This document shows positions 8,620 to 16,523 of a DNA stretch of 64,000 nt, one piece after another. Each line of letters opens with the position of its first letter. Positions within the stretch are counted from its first letter, which is position 1. Source of the DNA: Candidatus Enterococcus murrayae. GTDB taxonomy: Bacteria > Bacillota > Bacilli > Lactobacillales > Enterococcaceae. Location of the stretch: the NCBI RefSeq assembly GCF_017315985.1, contig NZ_JAFLVR010000026.1, forward strand, positions 18,012 to 82,011, given 5' to 3'. The notes beneath the pieces are model-generated. The model saw nothing but the letters and a program-made list of their open reading frames with translations. It was not told where the DNA came from and did not search any database. Both the position numbers and the translations under genes were made by a program.

Positions 8620-9048
8620 TTAGATTTGGATATTTTGTTTGAGTTTTTGTATCGTTGCAAAAAACTGCGCCAATTCCTCCTCTGAAATCCCTTGTTTCAA
8701 AACCTTTTCGATGGCCTCCACCTGCTTTTCTATCTCGAACGTGGTTTCGATTGCCTTTTCGGTCACGATCAATCGTTTCAGGCGCTTATCCTTTTGAGAC
8801 GGTGCAGTCGTCAAAAAACCATTTTTGATCATACGGTCAACTAAATTACTGGCTGTTGGTTTTCGAATCGACAAACGTTCTTCCAGATCCTTTTGATAGA
8901 TTTCTTTGTGGCGATTATGGACTAAATAGCCTAACGCAAAGCCTTGCGGACCTCTAATGTGGCCATCTTCATTCGTCTGCTCCATATACCTAGCAATCAA
9001 CAAGGACAATTCTCTGATCTTAAAACCGATCGTTTCTGGTTCATTCAT
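8620..9048 (-). CDS. MarR-family regulator of the adjacent ABC exporter
   Basis: 142 residues from ATG 9048, preceded by GGGAG; an upstream in-frame extension to 9117 runs through the promoter and operator and is rejected. The winged helix-turn-helix spans about 40-110 (LEERLSIRKPTASNLVDRMIKNGFL, then a wing with Asp-Lys-Arg as in MarR proteins). It is the first gene of an operon-like run with the two ABC subunits. Palindromes at its own promoter and before the ABC genes suggest autorepression and control of efflux by a small hydrophobic ligand. Confidence 0.87.
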   Translation of the reverse strand: MNEPETIGFKIRELSLLIARYMEQTNEDGHIRGPQGFALGYLVHNRHKEIYQKDLEERLSIRKPTASNLVDRMIKNGFLTTAPSQKDKRLKRLIVTEKAIETTFEIEKQVEAIEKVLKQGISEEELAQFFATIQKLKQNIQI

Positions 9049-9072
9049 GTGATTCTCTCCCTTTGAAAAAAC

Positions 9073-9088
9073 AGTTAACATGCTAACT
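9073..9088. promoter_or_regulatory. MarR operator at the MarR gene start site
   Basis: AGTTAACATGCTAACT, palindromic except for one pair. It lies just downstream of the -10 element of the promoter at 9089-9117, where a repressor would block initiation. Confidence 0.65.
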
Positions 9089-9117
9089 ATTTTAAACACA
9101 TTCTTTCCCTTTGTCAA
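9089..9117 (-). promoter_or_regulatory. Sigma-A promoter of the MarR/ABC operon
   Basis: Minus strand TTGACA (9117-9112), 17-base spacer, TAAAAT (9094-9089). Consensus -35, near-consensus -10. Confidence 0.75.
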
Positions 9118-9126
9118 CCATTGATC

Positions 9127-9465
9127 TTACTCTCTTAATCGCTTCAGATATAGTGTCACTAGATCGCTGATGAAGCTGCAAAGAAGGCAGGCAATTGTTG
9201 CAATAATTACTTTATTACTGGCCGGAAGTCCCCCTGTTTTAAACAATAAATACAGCAGGAGAGAGACAAAAATCAAGAGACCGCCGAACAGACAATTAGA
9301 AAACTGCCAAATCCGTTTGCCATAGCAGCAAAACGCAATCCCACGATAACCGAGGCCGCCAGTATACGGCTGCAAACTAATTACTAGAGTCGCTAATCCC
9401 AAGCCCGCGAATAATAAAGGAACCGAATCTACATGTGCTTTTTCAATGAGACTTGCAACAAACAT
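9127..9465 (-). CDS. Small membrane protein of unknown function
   Basis: 112 residues with three, possibly four, hydrophobic segments (about 15-33, 56-76, 84-104) and short basic loops. GAGGAGG stands 6 bases before the ATG, so translation is convincing. I do not recognise the family. It ends just beyond the -35 of the MarR/ABC promoter and has no visible terminator of its own, so its transcript may run into that operon. A pump accessory role is possible but unsupported. Confidence 0.65.
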   Translation of the reverse strand: MFVASLIEKAHVDSVPLLFAGLGLATLVISLQPYTGGLGYRGIAFCCYGKRIWQFSNCLFGGLLIFVSLLLYLLFKTGGLPASNKVIIATIACLLCSFISDLVTLYLKRLRE

Positions 9466-9580
9466 TTTCCATCCTCCTCATTTTCATCTAAAGACTTTTT
9501 ATTCATTATAGCCTACTCAGGTTATAAGTTATAGCTGCTCCCTAGCTTGTTTTTTTCGAAAAAACATCGCCCATTTAAAC

Positions 9581-9613
9581 AAAAAAAGGCGTGTCAAAAA
9601 AGCGACACACCTT
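9581..9613 (-). terminator. Intrinsic terminator of the MATE gene
   Basis: Minus strand AAGGTGTGTC pairs with GACACGCCTT and is followed by seven T residues. Confidence 0.85.
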
Positions 9614-9620
9614 ATCTTGG

Positions 9621-11000
9621 TTATTCTGTTTCGTAATTCAGCTCTTCCAACGCGGACTCTTCCTTACTCAGCCGTTTGACGCCAATCACATAAAAGATCC
9701 CTGTCAGAAGACCGGCTCCAGCATCAGCAAAAGGCGCGGCATGTAGCAGTCCGTCCATTCCCCATACTTTAGAGAAAAGCAAGATGGCTGGAATCAATAA
9801 TATAATTTGTCTTGTCAATGTCAAAAAGATCGCTGAACGCGTTCGCCCTGTTGCTTGGAAGAAATTGGAAGCAACGATTTGAAAGCCGATGACTGGCAAA
9901 CACAAGAACCAGGTTTGCAAAGCCTTCGCACCAAAGGTCAACAACTCAGGCTCATTATTGAATAACCGCACCAATTGTTCCGGCATTATTCTAGTAGCCA
10001 GCCAACCGATACTAACAATCATCGTCGCGATCAAGATGGCATATTTTTGTGTTTCTCTCACGCGATTGAATTTCTTCGCACCAAAGTTAAAACTGATGAT
10101 CGGCTGCGCCCCCTGAACCAATCCAGTGATCGGCATCAGCAATATTGTCTGAATACTATTAACGATCCCCATGCCAGAAACAGCAATATCGCCGCCATAG
10201 CTTAAAAGCGTCATATTCAATACGACATTCAACAGACTATTTCCTAATTGCAATAAAAAATTCGGTAACCCTAATGTCGTGATTCTCGCGGCAACATGAA
10301 GGTTGATCCTCATATTTTTTACTTGAATTTGATGATGACTGCGTTTACTTAAAAAGTAAGTCAAAATCCAGATCATCGAAATGAATTGAGAAAGAATCGT
10401 TGCTAGCGCAGCACCGGCCATTCCCATATCAAACACGTAGATAAAAACTGGATCGAGGATGATATTGACTCCCGCCCCCATAAACATCGTGATCATCGCC
10501 AGCTTAGGCTGTCCATCTGCACGTAAAAAGTTATTCAAACCAATACTGACAATTTGAAAAACCGCACCTGAAAAAATGATCCGCATATAGCTCATAGCAA
10601 AAGGCAAGACATTTTCACTAGCACCAAATACGGACAATACAGGAGACAGAAACAAATGGCCCATCGCCATAAATAAAAGTCCGCTGATTATCAGCAGAGA
10701 AAAAGCATTTCCTAACGCAAGCTCGGCCTCCTGTGTTTTTCCCTCTCCCAACTTCATGGAGAAAAGCGTCGCACCGCCTACACCAAACAAAATACCAATT
10801 GACAATAAAATGATCATGATTGGAAAGCCAATCGTGATCCCCGCTAAACCATTTGCTCCCAAACCTGGAGCATGACCGATATAAATTCGATCCACTACAT
10901 TATATAGCGCATTCACAACCATTCCGATAATTGCCGGAATGGAAAACTGCCATAGCAATTTTGAGATTTTTTCAGTCCCTAACGGATTTGCTGCTTCCAT
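9621..11000 (-). CDS. MATE-family multidrug efflux transporter
   Basis: 459 residues, about twelve membrane helices, with the two MatE repeats expected of Na+- or H+-driven multidrug and toxin extrusion proteins. The N terminus (IPAIIGMVVNALYNVVDRIYIGH) is typical of the DinF/MepA-like branch found with MarR regulators. ATG 11000 follows AGGGAGG. It starts 2 bases after the MarR stop, so both genes form one operon. Substrates are unknown; cationic dyes, fluoroquinolones or biocides are typical for MepA-like pumps. Confidence 0.9.
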   Translation of the reverse strand: MEAANPLGTEKISKLLWQFSIPAIIGMVVNALYNVVDRIYIGHAPGLGANGLAGITIGFPIMIILLSIGILFGVGGATLFSMKLGEGKTQEAELALGNAFSLLIISGLLFMAMGHLFLSPVLSVFGASENVLPFAMSYMRIIFSGAVFQIVSIGLNNFLRADGQPKLAMITMFMGAGVNIILDPVFIYVFDMGMAGAALATILSQFISMIWILTYFLSKRSHHQIQVKNMRINLHVAARITTLGLPNFLLQLGNSLLNVVLNMTLLSYGGDIAVSGMGIVNSIQTILLMPITGLVQGAQPIISFNFGAKKFNRVRETQKYAILIATMIVSIGWLATRIMPEQLVRLFNNEPELLTFGAKALQTWFLCLPVIGFQIVASNFFQATGRTRSAIFLTLTRQIILLIPAILLFSKVWGMDGLLHAAPFADAGAGLLTGIFYVIGVKRLSKEESALEELNYETE

Positions 11001-11002
11001 TT

Positions 11003-11437
11003 TTATCCTCCCTTTAAATCATGCTGTTCAGTCTTTGTGACCATTTCCTCTAGCAACTCAAAAAGCAAGTCCTGTTTTTCCTGATCCATTCCCTCTAGCA
11101 TGATCTGATTCCAACCAACAAATTTCTCTACCATCGCTTCTCGCATGTCCAAACCTTTTTCAGTCAAAGAAATTTTATTACAACGCTTATCCTGACTATC
11201 CTTTTCCTTCGTAATCAGGTCTTTTTCTAATAGCGACTGAACCGTTCGTGTCGTCAACGCCTTGTCTACTTGAAGATACGCACTAATCTCCTCTTGTGTC
11301 ACCGCATTATGCCGATATAGATACATCAAGATCGGCTGCTCCGCTGTTGTAATGTTTAATGGCTTCATTGCCGCATTTAAATAAATCTGATTTTTTCGAT
11401 ACAAAATCGAAATCAAACGTCCCACACTTCGTTTCAT
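11003..11437 (-). CDS. MarR-family regulator of the MATE pump
   Basis: 144 residues from ATG 11437, preceded by AGGAGG at 5 bases; the longer frame to 11461 overlaps the ribosome site. MarR winged helix at about 30-100 (TQEEISAYLQVDKALTTRTV, then the basic wing around KDSQDKRCNK). Pairing with a MATE pump resembles the MepR/MepA arrangement. Two inverted operator copies flank its promoter, supporting autorepression of the two-gene operon and derepression by a pump substrate. Confidence 0.87.
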   Translation of the reverse strand: MKRSVGRLISILYRKNQIYLNAAMKPLNITTAEQPILMYLYRHNAVTQEEISAYLQVDKALTTRTVQSLLEKDLITKEKDSQDKRCNKISLTEKGLDMREAMVEKFVGWNQIMLEGMDQEKQDLLFELLEEMVTKTEQHDLKGG

Positions 11438-11462
11438 CGTTTCCTCCTGATTCCAAAACAAA

Positions 11463-11513
11463 ATAGTTGACTACTCAACCAATTTACCAAATAATAGTTG
11501 AGTGGTCAACTAT
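11463..11513. promoter_or_regulatory. Twin MarR operators and promoter
   Basis: ATAGTTGACTACTCAAC (11463-11479) and GTTGAGTGGTCAACTAT (11497-11513) are reverse complements at 16 of 17 positions, and each is itself a partial palindrome GTTGA-4-TCAAC. On the minus strand TTGACC (11509-11504), 17 bases, TAAATT (11486-11481) forms a promoter that lies between and inside them. Confidence 0.75.
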
Positions 11514-11621
11514 TGTTCCAAAAACTTTTTATCGATGATTATTTATGGTTAATAGAAAGTCTTCGCAAGCTCACTCAGCTTTGCAATAATAAGGCGAAAA
11601 TTTCTGCTTTCAAGAATTAAA

Positions 11622-11657
11622 AAAAGCGATTGAGATCAAATTGATTTCAATCGCTTT
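11622..11657 (-). terminator. Intrinsic terminator of the OFA transporter gene
   Basis: A 17-bp nearly perfect stem built on AAAGCGATTGA and its complement, downstream of the MFS stop codon on the minus strand. Confidence 0.8.
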
Positions 11658-11668
11658 CTATTTTATTT

Positions 11669-12946
11669 TTAAGCCTGCTTCGTACTTGTTCCTGTCGAAG
11701 TTTCATTATTGCTGGATTTAGCTAAACCTTTGATAGCCGCACGAATAATCATGGAAGCTGCAAATCCAATCAATGCTAGTACAGCAAAAATTCGTAAAAC
11801 GTTGGTATAAGAATGGAACATTTCAGTGACCTTCCCTAAGAAAATCGGACCAAACATCCCGGCTGCTGCCCAAGCAGTTAAGATATAGCCGTGGATTGCG
11901 CCAACCTCTTTCGAACCGAAGACATCTCCAATGTAAGCTGGAACAATCGAAAATCCGGCGCCGTAACAAGTCATCAATAAACAAATCAATGCTGCAAACA
12001 GCAACGGTGAGCTTACTACAGATAGGCTCACTAGAACAACGATATCAATCACGAAAAGAATCGTAAAGACATTTTTTCGGCCTAACACATCTGAGACCAG
12101 TGCCCAAACCAATCGGCCACAGCCATTGAAGACACCCATTACTCCCACCATCGTAGCTGCCATGCCGGCAGTCATTCCAGTGATTTCCTGAGCCATTGGC
12201 GAGGCTTCTGAAACAAGCGAGATTCCGCAAGTAATATTTAGAAATAGCATAAACCACAATAACCAAAAAGTTTTGGTTTTGATTGCCTGATTGGCGGTCA
12301 GTTGTACACCGCTGTATTGAACCTTTACCTCTTCTTTTGGATTTGGAGCCTCGAAGCCTTCTGGTGTCCAGCCAACTGGCGGCTTTTCCAAATAACGCGA
12401 AGCAGTAAACATCACTAAGAAATAGGCAACCCCTAAAATATAGAAGGTTTTAGAAACGCCAACATGCACCATCAATTGCTGGGCGATCGGGCCAGTGATC
12501 ATAGAAGCAAAACCAAAGCCCATGATAGCAAGTCCGGTAGCTAATCCTTTTCTATCCGGGAACCAACGAATCATCGTTGACACTGGGGTCACATACCCTG
12601 CCCCTAAACCGATCCCGCCGATAATTCCATAAGTCAGATACAACATTGGCAATGATTGACTAGAAATGGCAAAACCAGTCGAGATGATTCCTAAGCCGAA
12701 TAAAATTGATGCGACCGTTCCTGTTTTTCTTGGTCCAAATTTTTCTACAAATTTTCCCATAAATGCTGCTGATGTTCCCAAACAGAAAATCGCTAAACTA
12801 AATGCAAAAGAGATCGACGATTTATCCCAACCCGTCAATTCTTTGATCGGTTCTTTAAATACACTCCACGCGTATGCCGAACCGATAGACAGATGAATCG
12901 CTACTCCTGACAAGGCGATCAGCCATCTATTTTTTTCCCTGCGCAT
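11669..12946 (-). CDS. OFA-family MFS transporter (oxalate/formate antiporter-like)
   Basis: 425 residues from ATG 12946, preceded by GGAGGG; an upstream in-frame start at 12967 lies before this ribosome site. Twelve membrane helices. The N terminus RWLIALSGVAIHLSIGSAYAWSVF is characteristic of the oxalate/formate antiporter (OFA) branch of the major facilitator superfamily, which exchanges small carboxylates. The substrate is probably a monocarboxylate, but no metabolic gene beside it narrows this. It appears monocistronic, with its own terminator. Confidence 0.87.
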   Translation of the reverse strand: MRREKNRWLIALSGVAIHLSIGSAYAWSVFKEPIKELTGWDKSSISFAFSLAIFCLGTSAAFMGKFVEKFGPRKTGTVASILFGLGIISTGFAISSQSLPMLYLTYGIIGGIGLGAGYVTPVSTMIRWFPDRKGLATGLAIMGFGFASMITGPIAQQLMVHVGVSKTFYILGVAYFLVMFTASRYLEKPPVGWTPEGFEAPNPKEEVKVQYSGVQLTANQAIKTKTFWLLWFMLFLNITCGISLVSEASPMAQEITGMTAGMAATMVGVMGVFNGCGRLVWALVSDVLGRKNVFTILFVIDIVVLVSLSVVSSPLLFAALICLLMTCYGAGFSIVPAYIGDVFGSKEVGAIHGYILTAWAAAGMFGPIFLGKVTEMFHSYTNVLRIFAVLALIGFAASMIIRAAIKGLAKSSNNETSTGTSTKQA

Positions 12947-13216
12947 CTTATTCCCTCCTGATTTCAATGCATTTGTGTAATTGAGTGCGATAAAAAAGAG
13001 ATAACAGCTGTTATCTTTTTTTATTTAAAAAAATATTTTTTTCAAACACCCAATAATCACGAGTATACGCTCTCATTTCATTAAATTCAACAAAAATTTT
13101 AATATAATCCGATTATATCTTTTACTGTTAAAAAAAAGAATTTTAGGAACTCATTTTATAAATATCCTTCTTATTTGTAGTCCATAAAACAGAGATGATC
13201 ATTGAATCATAGTCGC
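12947..13216. other. AT-rich intergenic region
   Basis: Upstream region of the OFA transporter gene. It contains long A and T tracts and a palindromic ATAACAGCTGTTAT near 13000, possibly an operator; I see no gene. Confidence 0.4.
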
Positions 13217-13251
13217 AAAAAAAACTGCCGAGCAATAATTGCTTAGCAGTT
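13217..13251 (-). terminator. Intrinsic terminator
   Basis: Minus strand AACTGCTAAGCAAT pairs with ATTGCTCGGCAGTT, followed by eight T residues. It serves the GyrI-like gene ending at 13276. Confidence 0.85.
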
Positions 13252-13275
13252 CCTTCATAATACATCTCTTATTTT

Positions 13276-13707
13276 CTATTGTGCCTTCTTCTTAACTGGC
13301 ACATAAAATGTCAGCTTCCCAACACTAGTATATTCCTCTAGATTAAAATTTCCAGCAATCTGATACTCTTCATTTTGCATCAATTCACCATAGGTCTGAC
13401 CGATCAATTGATCCAGCTCCACTTGATCAGTGTAGCTTAATTCAAAGCCTGCGTATGTTCCAGCTGGCAAATTAAACGCTGATGGGCGCGCCTCTTCCTC
13501 CTCGGCGTTTCCAATCAAATAGCAACGGTCGCCGTCAATTACTGCATTTACTGCATACAAATCGCCCTCGACCTTTGAAGCATATTTTTCTTTAGCCTGC
13601 ATCTTTTGTTTACTCATCTCAGCCAATTCCTCTGATGAATTCGTCGACTGCAGAGTCGTGATCCAACCATGAATCGTTAAAGCTTCTCTCTCTACTAACT
13701 TCAACAT
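13276..13707 (-). CDS. GyrI-like/effector-binding-domain protein (probable)
   Basis: 143 residues from ATG 13707, preceded by AAGGAAG; the longer frame to 13746 lacks a ribosome site. The layout, with LPAGTYAGFELSY in the middle, a helix and a terminal YTSVGKLTFYVPVKK strand, resembles stand-alone AraC-type effector-binding (GyrI-like, SOUL-fold) domains that bind small hydrophobic ligands. The similarity is weak by eye, so the family call is moderate. No DNA-binding domain is present. It has its own terminator and appears to be a single-gene transcript. Confidence 0.6.
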   Translation of the reverse strand: MLKLVEREALTIHGWITTLQSTNSSEELAEMSKQKMQAKEKYASKVEGDLYAVNAVIDGDRCYLIGNAEEEEARPSAFNLPAGTYAGFELSYTDQVELDQLIGQTYGELMQNEEYQIAGNFNLEEYTSVGKLTFYVPVKKKAQ

Positions 13708-13911
13708 AACTAGCTTCCTTCTTTCTTTTTTAGTTATCCCCAGCAAAAAATCTATGATTCACTTACTACACGGTAAATATATGCCGATTACTGAATCGAT
13801 GCAATAAAGATGCCTATAAGGAAAAGTCACTGTTAGTAGCGTCTCTACCTAAATTATAGTAGAAAGCCGTGTTTGCTTATTCTTTTTTCTTGTGCAATTT
13901 CAATGGCTCTA

Positions 13912-13941
13912 TGCAACAAATGCCTCTTTTATTGCAACAAA
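13912..13941. promoter_or_regulatory. Candidate LytTR binding site (9-bp direct repeat)
   Basis: TGCAACAAA occurs at 13912-13920 and again at 13933-13941, exactly 21 bases apart, the two-turn spacing typical of LytTR boxes. The second copy ends 11 bases before a -35 element. Confidence 0.55.
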
Positions 13942-13952
13942 CGAAAAAAAGG

Positions 13953-13981
13953 TTCTCTCTATCCTCACTACTTGCTATGCT
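13953..13981 (+). promoter_or_regulatory. Promoter of the LytTR operon
   Basis: TTCTCT (13953-13958), 17 bases, TATGCT (13976-13981) with an extended -10 TG. A weak -35 fits activation by a protein bound just upstream. Confidence 0.55.
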
Positions 13982-14003
13982 AGAGTCACAAAGGAGGCAA
14001 CAA

Positions 14004-14456
14004 ATGAATATCAACTTTACCTGGGTGAAAGAAAAAGCATTAAATGAAATAGATATCTTCGCAAATCCTGAAAATAAAACGAAGCTGCAGCAGCTTGAAA
14101 AGCACTTAAATCAAGCTCATGAAATCGTCGCAGTCGATCCAAAAAACAATCGCTCAATCAAAATTCCGTTACATCAAATCGAGTCATTTGAAACGATGGG
14201 CCATCTGGTCAGAGTGAATTTGCCGAACCAGCAGACCTACATTCTGCAAAAACGACTCAAAGAACTGAGCTATCTAGAAAGTCAAAATTTCTATCGAATC
14301 AATAACTCGCAAATGTTAAATCTAAAAGCGGTTCAATCTTTCCAATTAGGAGAACACGCTCGTTTAGAAGTTCATACTAAAACAAGTACTGCTTATGTTG
14401 TCAGTCGCCACTACGCCAAAAATATTAAGGAGAGACTCTCATGTTCAAACAATTAA
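14004..14456 (+). CDS. LytTR-domain transcriptional regulator
   Basis: 150 residues from ATG 14004, preceded by AAAGGAGG; an ORF extension to 13869 crosses the promoter. Residues 45-145 form a LytTR DNA-binding domain (IPLHQIESFETMGHLVRVNL, then YRINNSQMLNLKAV). There is no receiver domain, so it belongs to the small LytTR regulators that pair with a membrane protein. The next gene overlaps it by 16 bases. Such pairs (LytTR with DUF3021) are commonly autoregulatory, and a direct repeat upstream supports this. Confidence 0.88.
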   Translation: MNINFTWVKEKALNEIDIFANPENKTKLQQLEKHLNQAHEIVAVDPKNNRSIKIPLHQIESFETMGHLVRVNLPNQQTYILQKRLKELSYLESQNFYRINNSQMLNLKAVQSFQLGEHARLEVHTKTSTAYVVSRHYAKNIKERLSCSNN

Positions 14457-14851
14457 AAAATAATTTCTTTCAAGCCGCTTTTAGTTCACTAATTTGGATC
14501 ACGATACTTTGCTCCATCACCGACTTCTTTTCACAGGTGCCATTTAATTACATTTGGCACTTAATCGGAATCAGCCTCTTGATCGGTCTAGTATTTGGTG
14601 TGATCTACCCCTATCTGTGGAACTACTCTACGTTGAAAGCTTCAATTAACATTATTATCTGCACGCTAGTGAATACATTTTGCGGGTATACCGCAGTCTA
14701 TCTTTATTCGACTCAGATGTTTGATTTGATTCGCCCATTCTTTCTCGCAGTATTGTTATTAACGTTAGTCTTGCATATCATTACTTTCTATTTCTATTCC
14801 AAACTCGACAATAAAAAAATGGCAGCAAACCTGAATCAATTGAATCATTAA
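14441..14851 (+). CDS. DUF3021-family membrane protein, partner of the LytTR regulator
   Basis: 136 residues with four predicted membrane helices (about 12-30, 42-60, 70-90, 100-122). Size, topology and position immediately after a LytTR gene match DUF3021 proteins, which are thought to restrain the cognate LytTR regulator at the membrane. AGGAGA lies before ATG 14441, inside the end of the previous gene, so translation is coupled. The signal sensed is unknown. Confidence 0.82.
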   Translation: MFKQLKNNFFQAAFSSLIWITILCSITDFFSQVPFNYIWHLIGISLLIGLVFGVIYPYLWNYSTLKASINIIICTLVNTFCGYTAVYLYSTQMFDLIRPFFLAVLLLTLVLHIITFYFYSKLDNKKMAANLNQLNH

Positions 14852-14856
14852 AAAAA

Positions 14857-14886
14857 TCCCAGACTGGCTATCCAAGTCTGGGATCT
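14857..14886. terminator. Bidirectional intrinsic terminator
   Basis: ATCCCAGACT pairs with AGTCTGGGAT, flanked by A6 and T7, between the convergent DUF3021 and DsrE genes. Confidence 0.85.
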
Positions 14887-14897
14887 TTTTTTCATTA

Positions 14898-15218
14898 TCA
14901 GAATGTCACGATTTTATCAGCCCATTCTACCATTTCCACGCAATCAAACATCGTCGAAATCGGACAGGAGGTTTGATCTTCTAATTGGCGAGATTTAAGG
15001 CAGGTCCCGCAAGCCAGCAGCTCGCCTCCTTGTTCCTCCAGCTTCTTCATTTCAGCCGGCACATCATATTGCTCGTCTTCGATACTTTCGACCTCTACAG
15101 CTTCACCCATCAAGAAAAATTTGACCTCATGTGTTTTCTTCAGTGCTGCCACACCAAAGCGAAAAGCATTCCAGGCTTTTTCGTGCTCCTTTGTTTCCAA
15201 GATAATCGCCAATTTCAT
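14898..15218 (-). CDS. DsrE-family protein
   Basis: 106 residues from ATG 15218, preceded by AAGGAG. A small alpha/beta protein of the DsrE/DsrF-like fold: MKLAIILETKE beta strand and a conserved ACGTCLKSR loop with a CxxC pair, as in proteins handling protein-bound sulfur or persulfide. The exact role is unknown in enterococci. It is monocistronic, convergent to the LytTR operon. Confidence 0.78.
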   Translation of the reverse strand: MKLAIILETKEHEKAWNAFRFGVAALKKTHEVKFFLMGEAVEVESIEDEQYDVPAEMKKLEEQGGELLACGTCLKSRQLEDQTSCPISTMFDCVEMVEWADKIVTF

Positions 15219-15350
15219 TTCATCCGCTCCTTTATCATGAGTATTGAAAAAATGATTGTCCATGATCCTAATCACCTTAAAGTATAGCGGTTTCAAATAT
15301 CAAAAACAATCTACTCAAAACATAAACTATTTTCTATTTGAACATAGAAA

Positions 15351-15381
15351 AAGGTACCCGCACAAACTCGCTGATACCTTA
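15351..15381 (-). terminator. Intrinsic terminator of the surface operon
   Basis: Minus strand AAGGTATCAGC pairs imperfectly with GCGGGTACCTT followed by TTTC, just downstream of the coiled-coil gene. Confidence 0.7.
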
Positions 15382-15395
15382 GTCTAAACTACTCG

Positions 15396-16505
15396 TTATT
15401 CTTTTGATTCGATGACATTTTCCTGCATTTTTCCTTGCGCAAGGATATCTACTCGGGTTTGCATTTCTTCATACAATGACAATACAGATTGGCGTGATTC
15501 AACGACTTCATCGGAAATCTCTTTCGCCTGTTCATTGATCAGTGCCAACTCTCTTTTAGCTTCTTCAATGATACGGTGAGCATCCATCTTAGATTTTTCC
15601 ACCATACGATTGGCTTGTTTCCGTGCCGAGACCAATACTTCTCCTATTTCTTGCTGAGTCGAAACGGCTTCTTGTTTTAGCTGTTCATTCTCAGCTTTAA
15701 GTGCTGCAACCTTTTCACGCAGTTCAGCAGTCTCTTTGGCTTGAACTTCCTTAGCCGCTTGTTCTTCGATCATACGATCCATCACTTGATCCTTCTCTAC
15801 AATCACCTTATCGAGTTGAGAATATTGCTCGTCCTTCTCATTGATCTCTGAAATAAGATCATTGATCTGGCCTTCCAATTGATGGATTTTTTCAAGCCGC
15901 TGGATTTCTTCATCTTTTTGCTGAGCAACCAGTGCGTGATGTTCTTCGTGAATTTCTTCCAGCTCCTGTTCTACCGTAGCTAAGTGTTCAACCGAGTCTT
16001 TTAATTTCTTGTTTTCTTCCTGAACCTGTTCCAGCTGCTGCTTCAAGTTATCCAGCTCTTGCGTTTCTTTTAGACGCTGGACCTCTTGCCGTGCCCTCTG
16101 AACCTCGGCTTCCAAATCTTGAATTTGTCGACGATTTTGTGCTTTTTCCTCACCCATTCGTAAAACGGATTGGCGATAGTTCTCGTTTTCCTTCGTCAAT
16201 TGTTGGGTTTGAGCAGACATTTCCTTTTTATACTTTTGTAAAACCTGTTCTTTTTCAAAAATCAAACGTTTCAGTTCTTTGATTTCTTCTGCTTGTTTCT
16301 CTGGTGACTCTGGAACAGTATTATCAGAGACCATCTTTAATGCAGGAGCAGATTTTGGCTGAGCTTGAGCTGGTGCAGGCGGAGTTGCCTGATTCTGTGT
16401 TGGTGCCGGTGCTTCGTTTTCCACTTTCTCCTCCGGAACGGAATTGATTTCATCGATAATGTTCTTATTGAAAAACCATCCGCTCTTCTTTTGTTGTGCT
16501 ACCAT
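15396..16505 (-). CDS. Long coiled-coil protein with DivIVA-like C-terminal segment
   Basis: 369 residues, AAGGGG before the ATG. Residues 1-20 include a basic aromatic KKSGWFFNKN stretch that could bind membrane; 25-70 are Pro/Ala/Gln-rich and probably disordered; about 70-345 are almost continuous heptad coiled coil rich in Glu, Lys and Gln. The segment LVSARKQANRMVEKSKMDAH resembles the C-terminal part of DivIVA/GpsB-type scaffolds. No signal peptide, so it is cytoplasmic. It is the last of four closely spaced genes with a wall hydrolase, a signal peptidase and a two-TM protein. A scaffold that localises these at septum or pole is my inference. Confidence 0.7.
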   Translation of the reverse strand: MVAQQKKSGWFFNKNIIDEINSVPEEKVENEAPAPTQNQATPPAPAQAQPKSAPALKMVSDNTVPESPEKQAEEIKELKRLIFEKEQVLQKYKKEMSAQTQQLTKENENYRQSVLRMGEEKAQNRRQIQDLEAEVQRARQEVQRLKETQELDNLKQQLEQVQEENKKLKDSVEHLATVEQELEEIHEEHHALVAQQKDEEIQRLEKIHQLEGQINDLISEINEKDEQYSQLDKVIVEKDQVMDRMIEEQAAKEVQAKETAELREKVAALKAENEQLKQEAVSTQQEIGEVLVSARKQANRMVEKSKMDAHRIIEEAKRELALINEQAKEISDEVVESRQSVLSLYEEMQTRVDILAQGKMQENVIESKE

Positions 16506-16523
16506 TTTTTCCCCTTCTTTCCG

